From NCBI GenBank assembly GCA_010645155.1, contig CM021322.1, forward strand, positions 9,774,334 through 9,838,333: DNA of 64,000 nt, in the 5' to 3' direction. The translations under genes and the position numbers were made by a program. Of this stretch, positions 13,527 to 26,400 are shown piece by piece; positions within the stretch are counted from its first letter, which is position 1, and each line of letters begins with the position of its first letter. The DNA is from Tigriopus japonicus. Its lineage: Eukaryota > Arthropoda > Copepoda > Harpacticoida > Harpacticidae. Below the pieces are notes generated by a model, which saw only the letters and a program-made list of their open reading frames with translations, was not told the DNA's origin and did not search any database.

Positions 13527-15526
13527 TATTATTTACTTACTAATGGAACTACTGTATATCACAAACTATCAAATGGAACACACTCAACAAATAAACGACA
13601 ACATGAACTTTAAAATAAACGGAAGGTTCATCCTGTCAAAGTTACCCCAATAACACTTGAAATACATTACAATCACAATAAAACCAGACTAAATGACCAA
13701 AATTGGTTCTGATTGTCTGTCGTTGTAAATGGTTACCGGCTACCTAAATGTGACATAAAAACCACTAACATCAATCATTTTGTTGAACAGAGCAAAAACT
13801 TTGGCCCAATCTCTGCCAGAATCTTAAAATGTGAGGTTAAGTTGAACAATTTATTTAGCTTTAATGATAAGTTTCAATATCCCGAGGTCAAGTTTGGACT
13901 CTTCACTTGGTAGGAATTGTCTTCTAAGCGTAATCTACCGGGAAAGAAACAACTCAGATGGGGAAAAATATTTCAAAAACACATCTTTGTTTTGCAATTG
14001 CCATTGAGGATTCATTAGCCTATGATGTCTTTTCCCCGCTTATGAGAATCTCGTGTGTGTACCGACGTCAAGTCGCGTGTTTTTCACGTTTCGAGCTAAA
14101 TGTCTTCATTAAAGCGTGAATTTCCACATCTGAGGTGCAAAACTCCTGATTTGCCAATCTTGTGGACTCACATAACCTCTGTTGACCTTGTTGATGCATT
14201 GGTTTCTCTCACCAGATTTGAAGAGAGGCTTACTCGAATCCCCTCACGAAAACCATTGAACATAGCAATCTCAAGATATAACTATGTAATTTGCATGTAT
14301 GAGCTCAAAGGTGGATGGAGAATCACCAAACTTGAACTTTGTTTTTTAAGGACCCGCACGACCAATCAATATTCCCGCCAAAATGACGAGCTGTTTTGGT
14401 CCAGTGATGCCACTTTTTGTTTCAATTTAGGGTCGTATATGGTCACGGCTAATCTGGTCTCATGGTCATCCTTCCAGCCCTAACTTTGACCCAAACGGGT
14501 TGCATAAACCATATTTACTGGTTTACAATCACTTCCGATGTAGGGAATTAGTTGCAAGGAGGATTACAAGGACGGATTAGTGCCGATTTTCCATACACCA
14601 AACGATCAGCTTAGTGGGATAAAATTCAGGTATTCAACCCATTTGATTTGGTCGCCATACTGTTTTGGGACAAGCTGTGTAGCACAAGTTAAAAAACGTC
14701 CGTACAATCGATTAAATTAAAGCGTACCGTTAGTATAAGAAATGATTGCTGACTGATTCACAAAAGGAGAACCAATGCGAATTTGAAGATCCTTCAAAGA
14801 GATGATTTGCAAATTTGCATCATCCCCGGCATCAGTATCAGTCGAGGAGTTCTTCCATTTCTTCATTTGTTCCGCCTTTTCTTCAGCGGTATCATGCCAT
14901 TTGCAAAACAAGCCTGCATCGCACAAGCCTTAAATGGCTTCTGAGTTCTAACCGCCCTTGCGTCGGTGAATTATGACCGCCTCTTTGGCAAGATCTTCGT
15001 TCGTTCCTGATTTCTGTCGGAGTAGAGCACCAAAGAAGAGAACGACGACAAGCAAAGAGATTCTGAATATTGTTTTGGATTGATTTTCTTAGATGTTAGT
15101 GGGCATTGACAGGGGTGAGCTAACCCTAGATCACTCTCAGAATCTTGTGTAAGGGTAAAATTCATTTTCTATCCAAAATATTTTTGCAAAAAAAAGGAGT
15201 AAAAATTGCTAACCCCCGAGACGGTGGGTACACCGAGTCCCTAGGCATTTCTTTGAAAATCATTAGCTCTGTGTGTAAGGTGTTAGTTTCTATTATCTTC
15301 ATGTTTTTTTCCCTTCTCGCGGGACCCACACTATGCATAAACATGGAAATATTCTCTATATTAGGGGTACTAGTGAGATAACACTGGCTGGATAGATTGG
15401 GTGGATTTTCTCCAGGAATTTTAGAATTTACTGGATTGGACATGGCCGATGAAAAGAAAAGGAAAAGGGCAAATTTGTAAAAAAATGCTTTTTAATGAAT
15501 TGATTCCCCATCTTGGTCGCCATGTG
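13527..15526. other. Non-coding stretch
   Basis: No supported gene. A 127-codon plus-strand ORF at 14,100-14,483 has no recognisable motif, no coherent splice context and no partner exons, so I leave it uncalled. No repeat copy of the families seen elsewhere in the window was noticed. Confidence 0.4.
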
Positions 15527-16903
15527 CAGGGTCCGCCATAATCGCGATTCCGCTTTGAAGGTCTCTAGCACTCTTAATAGGGATCTGATAAAGTTTGATT
15601 GACACCATCGGAAAGAGCAAAGTCTGCCATTTAAAAAAGGTATATTTTTTCATAATTGGTAGGATATTAAGGTATTTTTATTATAAAACTACATGAAGTG
15701 CTCTCTGTTTGCGGACAAGACCTTGGCGATTCTGCCCCTGACTGTTGCACCCAATAGACTGACCTTTGAGGCCTCCAAGACGGTTCCCCAGGTTTTTTTC
15801 GATTATGGCTTTCAGGACTTGGATGCTGGAGTGCCTCCTGGAATTGGTCACGCCCTCCACCGCTGACCACACCTAAAAGTCCAGGAGGTTGGGGTCGGGG
15901 GACGAGGGTGGCCATAATTCTTTGGGACAGAAGGCCCCCGGCTCTCAGTTTTCTGAGAGATGATCCTGGACTGCATGCACAGTATGACAGGGTGCCCCGT
16001 CTTGTATCAGGACTACCTTCTTCCTCCACTTGGGCCCATATTCTGAGGCGTAACATAACCTTTCCATCACTTCCAACCAATCCAAACACCATTAGGGATG
16101 CTAGGTAATTGGTCTTCATGGCCGCTTGCAAGTTAACGTCTGCCTGTTTAGCCACCACCCTCCTGTTCCTCTTGTTGACCATCTGGTCCATAACAAAGAG
16201 CTTCTCATTGCTCTACAAAACCACTCTCTTGCGCCCTTTTTTGCTCTCATTCCCCTAAAACCAGTCCTCCAGCTTTTGGCACCTTTCCATCCTCTTTTCC
16301 TTCGCCATCTTGGACAGGAGGGGCCTCTCCAAAGTTGCGAGAGACTTTAAGCTGGTGGCCTTGACAATTCTCCTGGCAGACGTCTGAGAGCAGTTGCAAG
16401 TCTTGCTGACATTGGCCTTGAGAGTCCTGATGACCTTTTGGACACTTTTTACATTAAAGCCAATGGTCTGGGCAATCTGGCGGTCGATTTTTCCGTAGTC
16501 GTGCAAAGCCTCAAAGACTTCGCAGTTGGCTTTGACTTTGGCCTTTTTGCCGTTAGGCATTCTAGGCGCCATCAAACGGACCAAGATCACCAAAATCCTT
16601 CAAACAATTTTGGTCATAGAAAGGCCTACTATAGCTCATGTGAAAGCTAGATAGTTGCCCTTTAATTTATTGAAACTTATATTTGTATTTAATTGATCTC
16701 GAGCTCACCAGAGGTCGGCCGCAAAGCACTTTAAGGTCTTAACTTCGATCTGGCCTAGACCGGTTCAGTCAAGTGATAGGATTAAAAATTCTTTTTCAAC
16801 TGACACTTTAGAGCAACTATTGTTTACATGACAGGTTTCATGATTCTACCTGCCTTACTTCCCACTTAAATTCATAGCGGAATCGGGATTATGGCGGGCC
16901 CTG
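15527..16903 (-). mobile_element. Decayed full-length mariner-like element
   Basis: Imperfect inverted repeats of about 28 bp lie at 15,527-15,554 and 16,876-16,903. The right end abuts TA; the left flank reads TG, a probable mutated TA. The length of about 1.38 kb suits a full-length Tc1/mariner element. A transposase lies on the minus strand, starting at the ATG at 16,560. The ends are not the same sequence as those of the mariner at 56,770-57,648, so this is a separate lineage. Confidence 0.8.
15681..16560 (-). pseudogene. Mariner-family transposase pseudogene
   Basis: The N-terminal helix-turn-helix region (MPNGKKAKVK, then QIAQTIGFNVKSVQKVI) is read from 16,560. A middle part with the VMDQMVNKRNRR block, likely holding the first catalytic Asp, and a LMVFGLVGSDGK block follows near 16,191. 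The second catalytic block, LIQDGAPCHTVHAVQDHL, lies near 15,990 and is followed by an in-frame TGA. The third, LWPPSSPDPNLLDF, lies near 15,880. Frame changes and the internal stop show it is dead. Confidence 0.8.
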
Positions 16904-18821
16904 TATGGTCTACGGTAATCTAGCAAATACTAGATGTCCATGTTTATAACACTTCGTAAAAGTTTGTTGGCGTTTTCTTCGCTTTTACATCAATTAAACA
17001 ATTTTCTACTAATTATCTTGGAATTAAAAGAAGTACCACAGGAAAGGCTTGAGTCACTCACCGTATAGCTGTCCTTCCACTACACTATCATATTGGCCTA
17101 TAGGTTATGTTTTCCAAACGTTAGTCTACTTCTTCCCAATATTTACGTATGTTAGTTTGTTCATTTTATCTATTCCAACTTGAACATGGAATGTCCGAGT
17201 GCACTTAAAATTGGATGCACAATATGTGTCCCAGAACAACAAAAGTACGAGACAATCAATAGAACATGGTCCACTTTCGTCGATTGATGTCCCTGATAAA
17301 ATAGTGGGTTGACCATTCGGAGCCACATTGTCTATCCTTGCCCAGAACAATTGGTCATTTGCTCAAATCAGGGTTTTTTCTTAAGCATGAGAGAATTTCA
17401 AGCTAAATTCTTGCCTTATACCTATCTTGTTTTATCTACCTTGGCATGCTCTATTCGCGCGGTCACTTAAAGCACAAAAGGCTAATGTTCAAACACCTCT
17501 TAGCCCAGAGATATGAAAACCAAAAACCAAAGCAACCATTCCAAGAACTCTTTTGAATGAGCTCAGTTATGTCAATGTAAAAGATGATGTGAAGGGTAGT
17601 TCGAAGATCTTTTCATGGCGAATGCATTGTCACTCAAAGCAACCCCTCCAAAACGGGGAGGTTGACCTTTGTTCCCAGCATCAAAGTAACGAGGCCAACA
17701 TTGGATTTCTCAAGCATGTCCTCGATTATTCCAAATTCGGTGAGTAGTAAACAGGCGGGACAAGATGCTCGAACTTGTCATTTCGATTGCCTTATTCGGC
17801 GTGAAAATTCACAGCATATGCAGAGCAAATACATGGACCGATTTGTACTCGGCTCATGGCCAAAAAAGGGCCCTCCTATTGGTTTTACCAGGGCGGATCA
17901 ATATTTTTTTCTCCGACTGCACCAATACCAATGTTTACTCAAGAACCTCAGACGCATGCATTTTAGAAATTCGACCCAATCACGAGTTATTATTTGAAGC
18001 TACAGGCTCAATCAATCGGCATAAATGGAAGTTTATGGCAGGGCCTCGTGGAGGCACCCAATCTCGCCTAAAGGCGAAGGAAATTCCATCTTCCATCCAC
18101 GGTTAAGCAATTATCAGCGGAGTGATAATCAAGATTCTGAGCCTTCATCATCATGCCACAAGCATCGAGGCAATTGCCTACACAAGAGATGAACTCGTCG
18201 CTCATTGATGACTGTCATTTATTGAAGCGGCGAAATCGGTGATGGAAAGAACCACACGCGAACACGTGGAACCTCCGCCTCTCTTATATTTCATCTCGAC
18301 TGCCTTCGTTCCTCGATTTTGGCTCGGGAGTACTTCCGCTGAGGTGTGTGGTATAATTTACATCTTTGGGAATTTCTCCAGAAGCCCTCTAAATGAATGA
18401 ACGAACGAACAGGTGCCTTACAACTTTACATCCCGGGAATCTATCCATCATGGTACTTGAGTATGCGGGTGCCAGAGAGAGTAGGCAAAACCCTTTTTGG
18501 CTGATACCAACGAAGACGAATCGCTTTGAGTGGCATGACAAGAGCAATGAGCGGAAAAATTTCAATGAGGAAATCCAAATGATCATAGATCATAGATCAT
18601 CATCATCTTAGTCATTGGAAAACCGACCAAGGTTTTCAACACCGACCACTGGCGCGGCAAAGCGATGCCCACTAGGTTAGTTGGTTGGTTGAAGCGAATA
18701 GGAGGAGGGGAGACGTAGGTACGTACGATATGTTTTCTCCACATGGTGGATAACCTAAATTAAAACGTGCGTGGGCGGGTGTAAATGATTGTGAAGTCTG
18801 GAAATAAAGTTTTTCTCGGGT
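16904..18821. other. Intergenic stretch, no gene seen
   Basis: Overlapping ORFs of about 110 codons at 17,662-18,106 are in competing frames without domain signal or splice logic. A short ATCATAG repeat with an ATC run lies at about 18,580-18,607, and a GTAC-rich stretch near 18,715-18,730. Nothing else is supported. It probably includes the 3' flank of the DEG/ENaC gene. Confidence 0.4.
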
Positions 18822-20512
18822 CTATCCAACCAACTTGGCAGGGGTCTTGGATGGTAATAATTGGCAACTCCAAAGGAAATCCAGAATACTCATCAGAAAG
18901 CCACGCCCCGAGAAGCCGAGATACAGCCCCAAGGAACCTCCGACCATGACCAAAATCCCGTACAAGTCATAGATTTGATACTCTGAGTACATCGGATAGG
19001 CGGTCTCGGGAAATAGGAAGAAGATATTGGCCATGGTGTCCAGAGGCATGTTGGCAGGATCTTCTAGGATTGTGGCTGAAATTGTGTTCTTTAAGCAAGG
19101 TACTCGACATCCATTCACTGAGGGCTTCTGAAAACCGGATCGTCGAATCGTTTGTTGGACATGGTTGGTCATGCAATCACTCTCATTGCGGGTCAAGCAC
19201 ATTGGAATATCGGCCATATCTTTCATCAAGGACAAAACCACGGGTAAACGACAAGCTGAAAAAAGATCAAATACACTGTTTATTCATGTAAAACAATAGA
19301 GTTAGTAAACGAACCAGTCTTTTCCTTGGTACATTGGGCATTCCGTAATTTGCTTTTTAGCCAGTTCTGGACACATATTGGAAATGATAAGTCTTCGTCA
19401 CAGAGATTCCGAGCGGTATTCATGTAGTGAGTAGTTGACTGAGACAATGGGATCTCGGCTTTTAGACCCGGTGTCACTTTGATAAAGCTTATTGGACTTG
19501 GCCAAAAGTTCCAATAGATGCCGAACTCTTCGTTTTTGTTATGAAGATACACCTTGACACTTTCAGTCGAGGGGATATCAAACTTGAGCTGAACATGTTC
19601 GTGGCTTTCTAAAGGCTTTCGAACGTCAAGGTTGAAGCAATCTCCTGATATTGAAGAAAGTTGTGTTAATTGATAGGTTTCGTGCCCAGTTTCGAAATGT
19701 TCCCGATCGATTTCATATCGATTGCCCTTGGAGTTTTCCAACCGTGCAGAAGTCAAAAACTCTGTTAATTCGTAATTCTGATCTTTCCACCAGTTTTGGA
19801 TCTCCTCTGAGGTAGCATTGTCTGGAATGTATGTGTGGCCTGTGTTAGTTAAATATAAGTTAGTATCTATAGTCAGTTTAAGTTTCTTGATTCTTGTCAG
19901 CAAATATACATAGCACGAATAACTGACAGACAGTTAAAGTTGTTAAGAATTAAAAAAAGCTGAGAGAGAAAGAATCCCACCAATAATTCCAATGGCAAGG
20001 ATTTAACTGGAACCAGTTAACCTTGTAAATTTTTAAAAGTAATACTTTTCAAATTCAATCATTTATTTTCCAAGAATAAATAGTAAAAGACATTAATTCC
20101 TCGATCATCTACGGAAGCAATGAGCAAAGCAAATTTTATATTTCTAAGAGCCTTTTCAACACCAATAATAGCAAAAGAACCAAATAATGCTAAAACTAAA
20201 TTGTTTTCTTGTGTGACAAGGTATAACAATTTTCACAATTTGTCTTCAAGAACATTTTTACCAACCTCGTTCCGGATTGTGATCAAAAAATGAATCTACT
20301 TTAAATTTCCTCCTCTCATTTTGCTTATAACCTCGGCACATTGTAATTTGGGGAAACACAACTGTGTCTGAATTGTTGGTTTCAACCATCATTGATGTCT
20401 GTTGTTGAAAGAATTTGTTCAATCCATCCAAAACTTGAAGCGCAAAGCATACTACTAAAACCAACACAATAATGGCCTCAAGACCAGTCTTCACAAAAAC
20501 CAACCTATTCAT
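18822..20512 (-). CDS. DEG/ENaC (amiloride-sensitive, pickpocket-like) sodium channel subunit
   Basis: Three exons join in phase: 20,512-20,266, 19,839-19,315 and 19,255-18,822, giving 401 residues. Introns have GT-AG ends. The first exon holds membrane segment 1 (LEAIIVLVLVVCFALQVL) followed by the family block FPQITMCRG. The second holds the extracellular domain. The third holds the conserved CRVPC pair, a YSEYQIYDLYG pre-membrane segment, and membrane segment 2 with the pore signature GGSLGLYLGFS, giving a G-F-S selectivity triplet. Family proteins are usually 450-700 residues. Only about ten residues precede membrane segment 1 and the conserved His-Gly gating motif is absent, so an upstream exon may be missing. 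It would form trimeric plasma-membrane Na+ channels; ligand unknown. It lies head-to-head with the large lectin gene. Confidence 0.85.
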
Positions 20513-21079
20513 AGCTCAAAACAATGAAACTAACTTTTAAGGGCACAACACCCAACCAAGACTGTCAAATGGGTGAGGTTCTTTGATTGTCTCAGAAACC
20601 ATTTGTCAACTATTACGAGTACCAAAAGGAAACAAACCCAAGATAACCTCAATCATTAGAAACAACCAAAAAGTGAATGTCACACTTGCCCCAAGTAAGT
20701 TTGTTTAGAGAGGTTGTTAAGCAGTGGTTGTCATATTGAATTCTTCCTCAAAACGACATGACTACTTTCTTGACAACTCCAAGACATTCTATCAACACCA
20801 GGACTCATTTGCATATTAAATCATACTGAACGTTGCCATATCTTGCTTAAACGGTATAAAGCACATGGTAATACTTTGCGTAGATAGTCGATCGTAACTT
20901 GAATGGAGAACAATAAAAAAATGGCCGTGGATAAACTATGGCGAAATGAAGATATATTGCTTCATATTAGCATAATCGCGTGACCCCCGTCAAATGACAT
21001 GCTTTCTTTTACATTCCCGTTTCCTTGGTGTCTTAAGCAGCTTCTTTTCAGTCGGCTTTTCAGACCTGATCCTCGTACA
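20513..21079. promoter_or_regulatory. Shared intergenic region between two divergent genes
   Basis: About 570 bp separate the minus-strand DEG/ENaC first exon from the first plausible start of the plus-strand lectin gene. It is AT-rich with no long ORF. It must hold the lectin promoter and may hold the channel promoter or a missing first exon. I see no clear TATA box placed to decide either start. Confidence 0.35.
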
Positions 21080-21127
21080 ATGAGGTTCAAGATAGCTTCT
21101 GAAATTGACTTCAAAAACATAAGAGCC

Positions 21128-23483
21128 ATGGAGCTCTTTTGGGTGATCCTTATCTTGTTCCGTTCCATTGAAGCAATGGTAATTTTTTTGCATTTGACGT
21201 CTTTTTTAAAGAATATAGTACAAGAGAGAGTCCATTTTTAGAATCCAAATGGATTTGAAATATCGGATGCTGAGATCATCCGTGACGATCGACTTCCGGA
21301 AAATGACCTTTTTGGAGACCCTGTAGCCAGACCTGATTATGCTCCCATGTATGATTATCGTTTTTTCTCCTCGGAAGAGGATAATTACCGCGATTTCTTG
21401 GTGGGACCTTTACTCAAGGTATCTCAAAAGTCGGCAGATGTGGCTTATAACACGGGTGAGTGGAATTAATGGATGATTATGTGCAAAATGTGCTTTGAAT
21501 AAGATTTTGTGCTTCGTTATAGATATTCCTTGCCGAAAAGCCAGTAAACCTTTAACTAGTGGAGCCTTGGTTTGCTTTGCCAATGTAAGCATTGATTTAC
21601 AGATCTTAAGATCAATATTTTATAAATCAAATCTGATTTTTAAACAAGGAACCGATCCATGCTGGTTTAATCGGGAAGTTCGCAGACAAAGGTGACTACT
21701 TTTGCCAGTCTCATGGCTATGATTCTATGGTGGATTTCATAAATAGTGCCGATTTCATGGCCTTGGCACAACTTCATAAAGGTAATCACAAAACAATGTT
21801 ATTTAAAACGAAAATAACATTTCTGTTGAATTTTAGAAATGCGGACTGCGGACCCTCAATTTCCACCAGAAATCACCATAAACGGTAAATTAGTCACCTT
21901 TTTATCGGATGAAAAAGTTACATACTGAGATAAATTCGTGCTTTCAGCGATTCGGTCATCTTCGACGGAAATGCGATGGTGTGAAGGAAATTGTGAAGTC
22001 ATGGATTTCACGTTGGCGAGTAATCTCGTTTCATATGGAGCGACCCCAGTGAATTTTGACAAAGCTTTTGACCCGAAGAGTACTACATTCAATCTGGTGG
22101 TGATTTCAAACGGAGGACCAAGTTAGTATTATAATCACTTTAATCATTTGTAATTTGTTTAGTCAACTCTTAGTTTTGTGAATGAACGTCTCCATTAAGA
22201 GAACAAGAGCCACTGTTGAAAATCGAGTTTTCTTAATTTGAGTTGACCGTATAAGAATTTTTGGTGTGGTTCTATAAATCATGTAACACACAAGACCAGA
22301 ATGGGATTTGGGATAAACTTGTGTTCAAAAAATTTGGAACCCCAAACTTTTTTGGGTTTGATAACTTGCATTTCTACAAAGTTTTCTTGAATCAGAGTGT
22401 CCTAGACTTTAAAAGAGAGATGAAGCGATGAAGCTACTTTTGAAGAAGTCCAATATTTGTACACCAAACTTGGTTTAAGCATGCAAAAGCCTATTTCCAA
22501 ATTGGTTTTGTACATTACATATACGTACTTCACGTGTGAAATGTATTTTTTTGGTGGTTTGGTTCAAGAATCGTACAATGTGATAACTCTCTACAAGCCG
22601 TAATCAAAAGGGTTTTTTGAAGATTTGATTTTGTTTGGCTAACTGTTCTTAGTCAGCCCCTTTCAGTTCAGGAAATGGGTTCTTTTGACTATTTTCAACT
22701 AAATTGTTTTGCAGATCCGATAATTCAACTGGCGAAGAACATTACTCCGGCCTGCATCACCAAACCTCGTAATATCAAGCTACAAAATCGGAACAACTAA
22801 AATCCTTCAAAATGTGTGAATTTTCTCTCTTAGGCGATTCCAGTGACCCATTGATGAAGTTATACCCATTGGTGTTCCAATATCATGCCAATGGATCTGA
22901 GATTCCACTAGACTCAAACACTGCTTTGCCAGATGCATCCATGACCATGAAAAGTAAACCGATTAGACAAATTTTATTGTCTTTATAAGTGCTTCAAAGG
23001 CTTTTTCTCCCTAGATTATGCTTTGATTGGCAGCAAGTATGCTCCACAATTTGCTCCAAAAACTCAACATGAAGTTACTCTTCAACGGCTAAAACATTTC
23101 AAGAGAGCACAATTGTCATTTTTTCACTTGTGTGGAACAAAAAATGCCACTGCAGGTCCAGAGGTAAGGTCGTGAAAAATCGCGAATTCAATTGGACATT
23201 AGATAATTCAGATTGCTTTCCAGGCCAATTGCAACCTCGATGTTTCCATAAAAGGACCCAAAGTTGATGACGCGTTCCAAACCGTCTCAAATTTCTCTGA
23301 ATCTGAGCTAAAAAATGACGGTTCTTTGATGACAAGTTCTCCTTGGAAATTGAAAACGGTTCCAATTCCTCGACTTTACAAACAGGATTACAAAATGAGA
23401 ATCAAAGGAGAGTTCGATTGGAAAAATGGAGGAATTGGTTTGGACGGGATCCGATTGAGCACTATGCAACGTTGTCACCCTCG
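21128..23483 (+). other. Lectin gene: signal peptide and N-terminal region, possible MAM-like fold
   Basis: Exons 21,128-21,178, 21,242-21,455, 21,523-21,584, 21,649-21,781, 21,837-21,884, 21,948-22,121, 22,715-22,768, 22,834-22,953, 23,015-23,163 and 23,224-23,483 encode residues 1-421. After the signal peptide comes an acidic stretch (DDRLPENDLFGD) and Cys-containing segments I cannot assign. The last two exons read like the end of a MAM or other jelly-roll domain: AQLSFFHLCG, then MRIKGEFDWKNGGIGLDGIRLS. The family call is tentative. Confidence 0.5.
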
Positions 23484-26400
23484 GTAAACACATCTTTAGA
23501 TCAAAAAGCTTCCATTCATGATAGAAACTCACGCTGTTACAATTGTAGATGGTTTCGAGTCCACGAGACACAATTCATAACGTCGTCGAGCCTCCTTTTT
23601 CAAGATGGATTGGATAACTATGAATTGGGAGGTGTTAGTGAGGCCTTTTTAAGAACCAAACACAAACGAGAAACAGTTTTGAACAATCAAACCACTTTGG
23701 ACCAATGTTCCAGATTGTGTTGGTTGGGCAGTGGTAAGGCGTATCAGAAAAATATACAACGAAGTGAGATATTAAAAGAGATGTCATTTACTCGAACAGG
23801 TTGCGATGTCTTTGAGTATGACTCGGTTTTGAAGACGTGTCGATTTCATCCTCACACGACTTTGAAACAGGAGCTTTGGTCCAAGTTTGCTCAATACACA
23901 AGTCGGCCAACTACCGCTCTATATGTTTTGGAATGCTCCGAATCACAAGAGAATATCTTGATCGGAAACGATCCTGAACACCATCGAAGCTCTCTTTGGA
24001 CCGTTGACAATGAGTGTGGGGATCTTTTCCTTGCCAAATCTCAATGGAACGACAAAACCGCCGTGTTTGGTGGGAAACAAAGATTGGTTGGAATGGATTG
24101 TGGAGCAAATAAGAAGCTAGAAATCCGTGGGAATCTCCAAACAGTGAGCCAACTTCCACTATTGATCAATCAGGCTTATTTGGATGTGGCCAAACCAGGC
24201 GCCATGGTCACAGTGTATGTTCGAAGCTCTGAAGCTTCAGAAGTAGATATCTCCGTTGGCACTGTTACCAAAACTGTCACTCTAGCCAAGAATGAATCCA
24301 AGGCTGTTGGTCTTTATATCACCGACTTTCACACCCATTACTCTGCCGACGATGAAGTTCTGGTCAAGATAACCGCTGGTGCGGCTGGATCTAAGATCTA
24401 TATAACTAGAATCGACATGGCTCTTGATTTGCCCATCAAAATGGGATGTTTTGGCGACCCTAAAAATGTCTTGGATTACTCGGGATCAAGTTCCGATCCG
24501 GCCCAAAGCCCAACCTTATGCTTGACTACATGTCTTCAGGCAGGGAAACGTTTTGCTTTTCTCCAGGGTGGAGATCAGTGTCTTTGTTATGATGAAATCA
24601 ATCCGGATTTGGACCCCCAACGTCAGCAATCTTGTAATCTACCTTGTTCTGGTGATGGCCAAGATTTCTGCGGTGGGTCAAATTCGATGTCCGTTTTTGT
24701 GTCTACTTGCCCGACGCCTATGGTTAGGTTTGGGGACTATTGTTATTTCCCATCCGATACCAATGACCACTCAATCACTAAAAATCAAAGACTTTGTACC
24801 GAAACTGACGAGTCCGCCCATTTGTGGTATCCGGAATCTGAAGAGGAACTGATCTTTGCTCAAGAACAATTCACGGCCACCAGTTATCACATTGGATATC
24901 GCCAGTCACATCCGAATTACGGCATTCAACATTCGGATTATTCAATTGGATTTGGATTGTCCTTTTTCACTACCGATCTTGCCGGACTTCCAAATCTAGA
25001 AGAAGAGGCAGATCTTTTCCGGACAAAGTGTGTTATTTGGGAATCCGGGAACACCAATATGTTCACACTCAAGAGTCCATGTGAAGACTCAAGAGGGATT
25101 TGTCGCCGGAAATTAGGTAGGGCCAATTAGACGCGGTATCAACGTCAATTTGACATACTTATCGGAAATTTCCATCCAGCTCAGGGATATGGCTACAAGA
25201 AGATTGGGTCAAACTTGAAATATCAATCCTTGACATCACTGAAGGTCAAGGATGCCGTTCCAGTAACCGGAATGGGTCCCTTTCACTTTGAGTTGGACAC
25301 AGATTATTACGTGAAGAAACGCTTTATCGAGGTCATGTTCCCAGATCCCGTAGTAATGAGTGGATTGATGATTGAAACCGATAACTCCAGATACTTGCAA
25401 GAGTTCACTCTACAGTACATTGAAATGGCCTCCCTGTTCCCGGAGCGTTTCCGAAACATGGAGATAATTCATAAAACTCCATTGGTGAGATGCACTTATT
25501 TTTACCTTTGTTGCCTTTGAGCCCTGCAATCTGTGAGAAGGAAAGGAAAGGAACAAATTCAGATGTTCCTGACTCTCGTACAAAAACAGTGTCTACAAAC
25601 CTTGTTACACAAAACATGCCAACAAGCTGTTTTTTATAGATACTAATTTAGAATCTCATGTTTAGCTACATATCACATCCTTGCAAAGAAGTAAAATCCA
25701 AGTGTTTTTGGAATTATTCTAATGACAAATATTTCCGTTTTTGGGACAGGCTTTCCGCGTCATCGAGGATTCGCCTACGGATGAACCAGCTATCATTACA
25801 AGGAAGATCATGCTCCCTTATCCCATTGAAACAAAGCACTTCAAAATAATCGTCAATGAAGGAGGGCCACAAATTGCAGTTCGGTTTGACATTATTGGTC
25901 AACTTGTCGGTGAAAGATACCAACTTAACCCATTCCTGGACCGACGTCAACTTCAATTTGGTTTGGAACCATTAAGTTAATCAGTAAATAACCAACTTTC
26001 TGACTTGAACTTCGATAATTTTCAAGATGTGCCAAATTTTGTCCTCACCCAACAATCGTCTTACGGGTTGACGAAATTTAATCTGAGCCCAGGAGGAGCC
26101 GTAACAATCCGATTGGTGTTGCCCACTCACCAAAAGACGCCAGAAAATGATATCAATGTTGTGGTCGTGACCAGGATTTTTCTGGTTGATGCCAAAGGAA
26201 AAGCCACAAAGTTCACTTTGAGAATTCCAAAGGCAGACCAGCGACTTAATATTTTGATTGAAAACGAGATTGGATTAACTTTCTCGGAGGAGTTGCGAGG
26301 CCCATTTCCAAATAACCCGACCTATAACTCTCCGGTTGAGATGCGTGTCGAGTTTCAAACCAATGGTTTTAAGTTTTTTGTTAATGGAATGCAGATTAAG

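Noticed and set aside
14100..14483. 127-codon plus-strand ORF
   Set aside because: No domain, signal peptide, membrane segment or neighbouring exon; composition is like other chance ORFs here.
17662..18106. Overlapping ORFs of 111 and 113 codons
   Set aside because: They compete in different frames over the same bases and neither has recognisable features.
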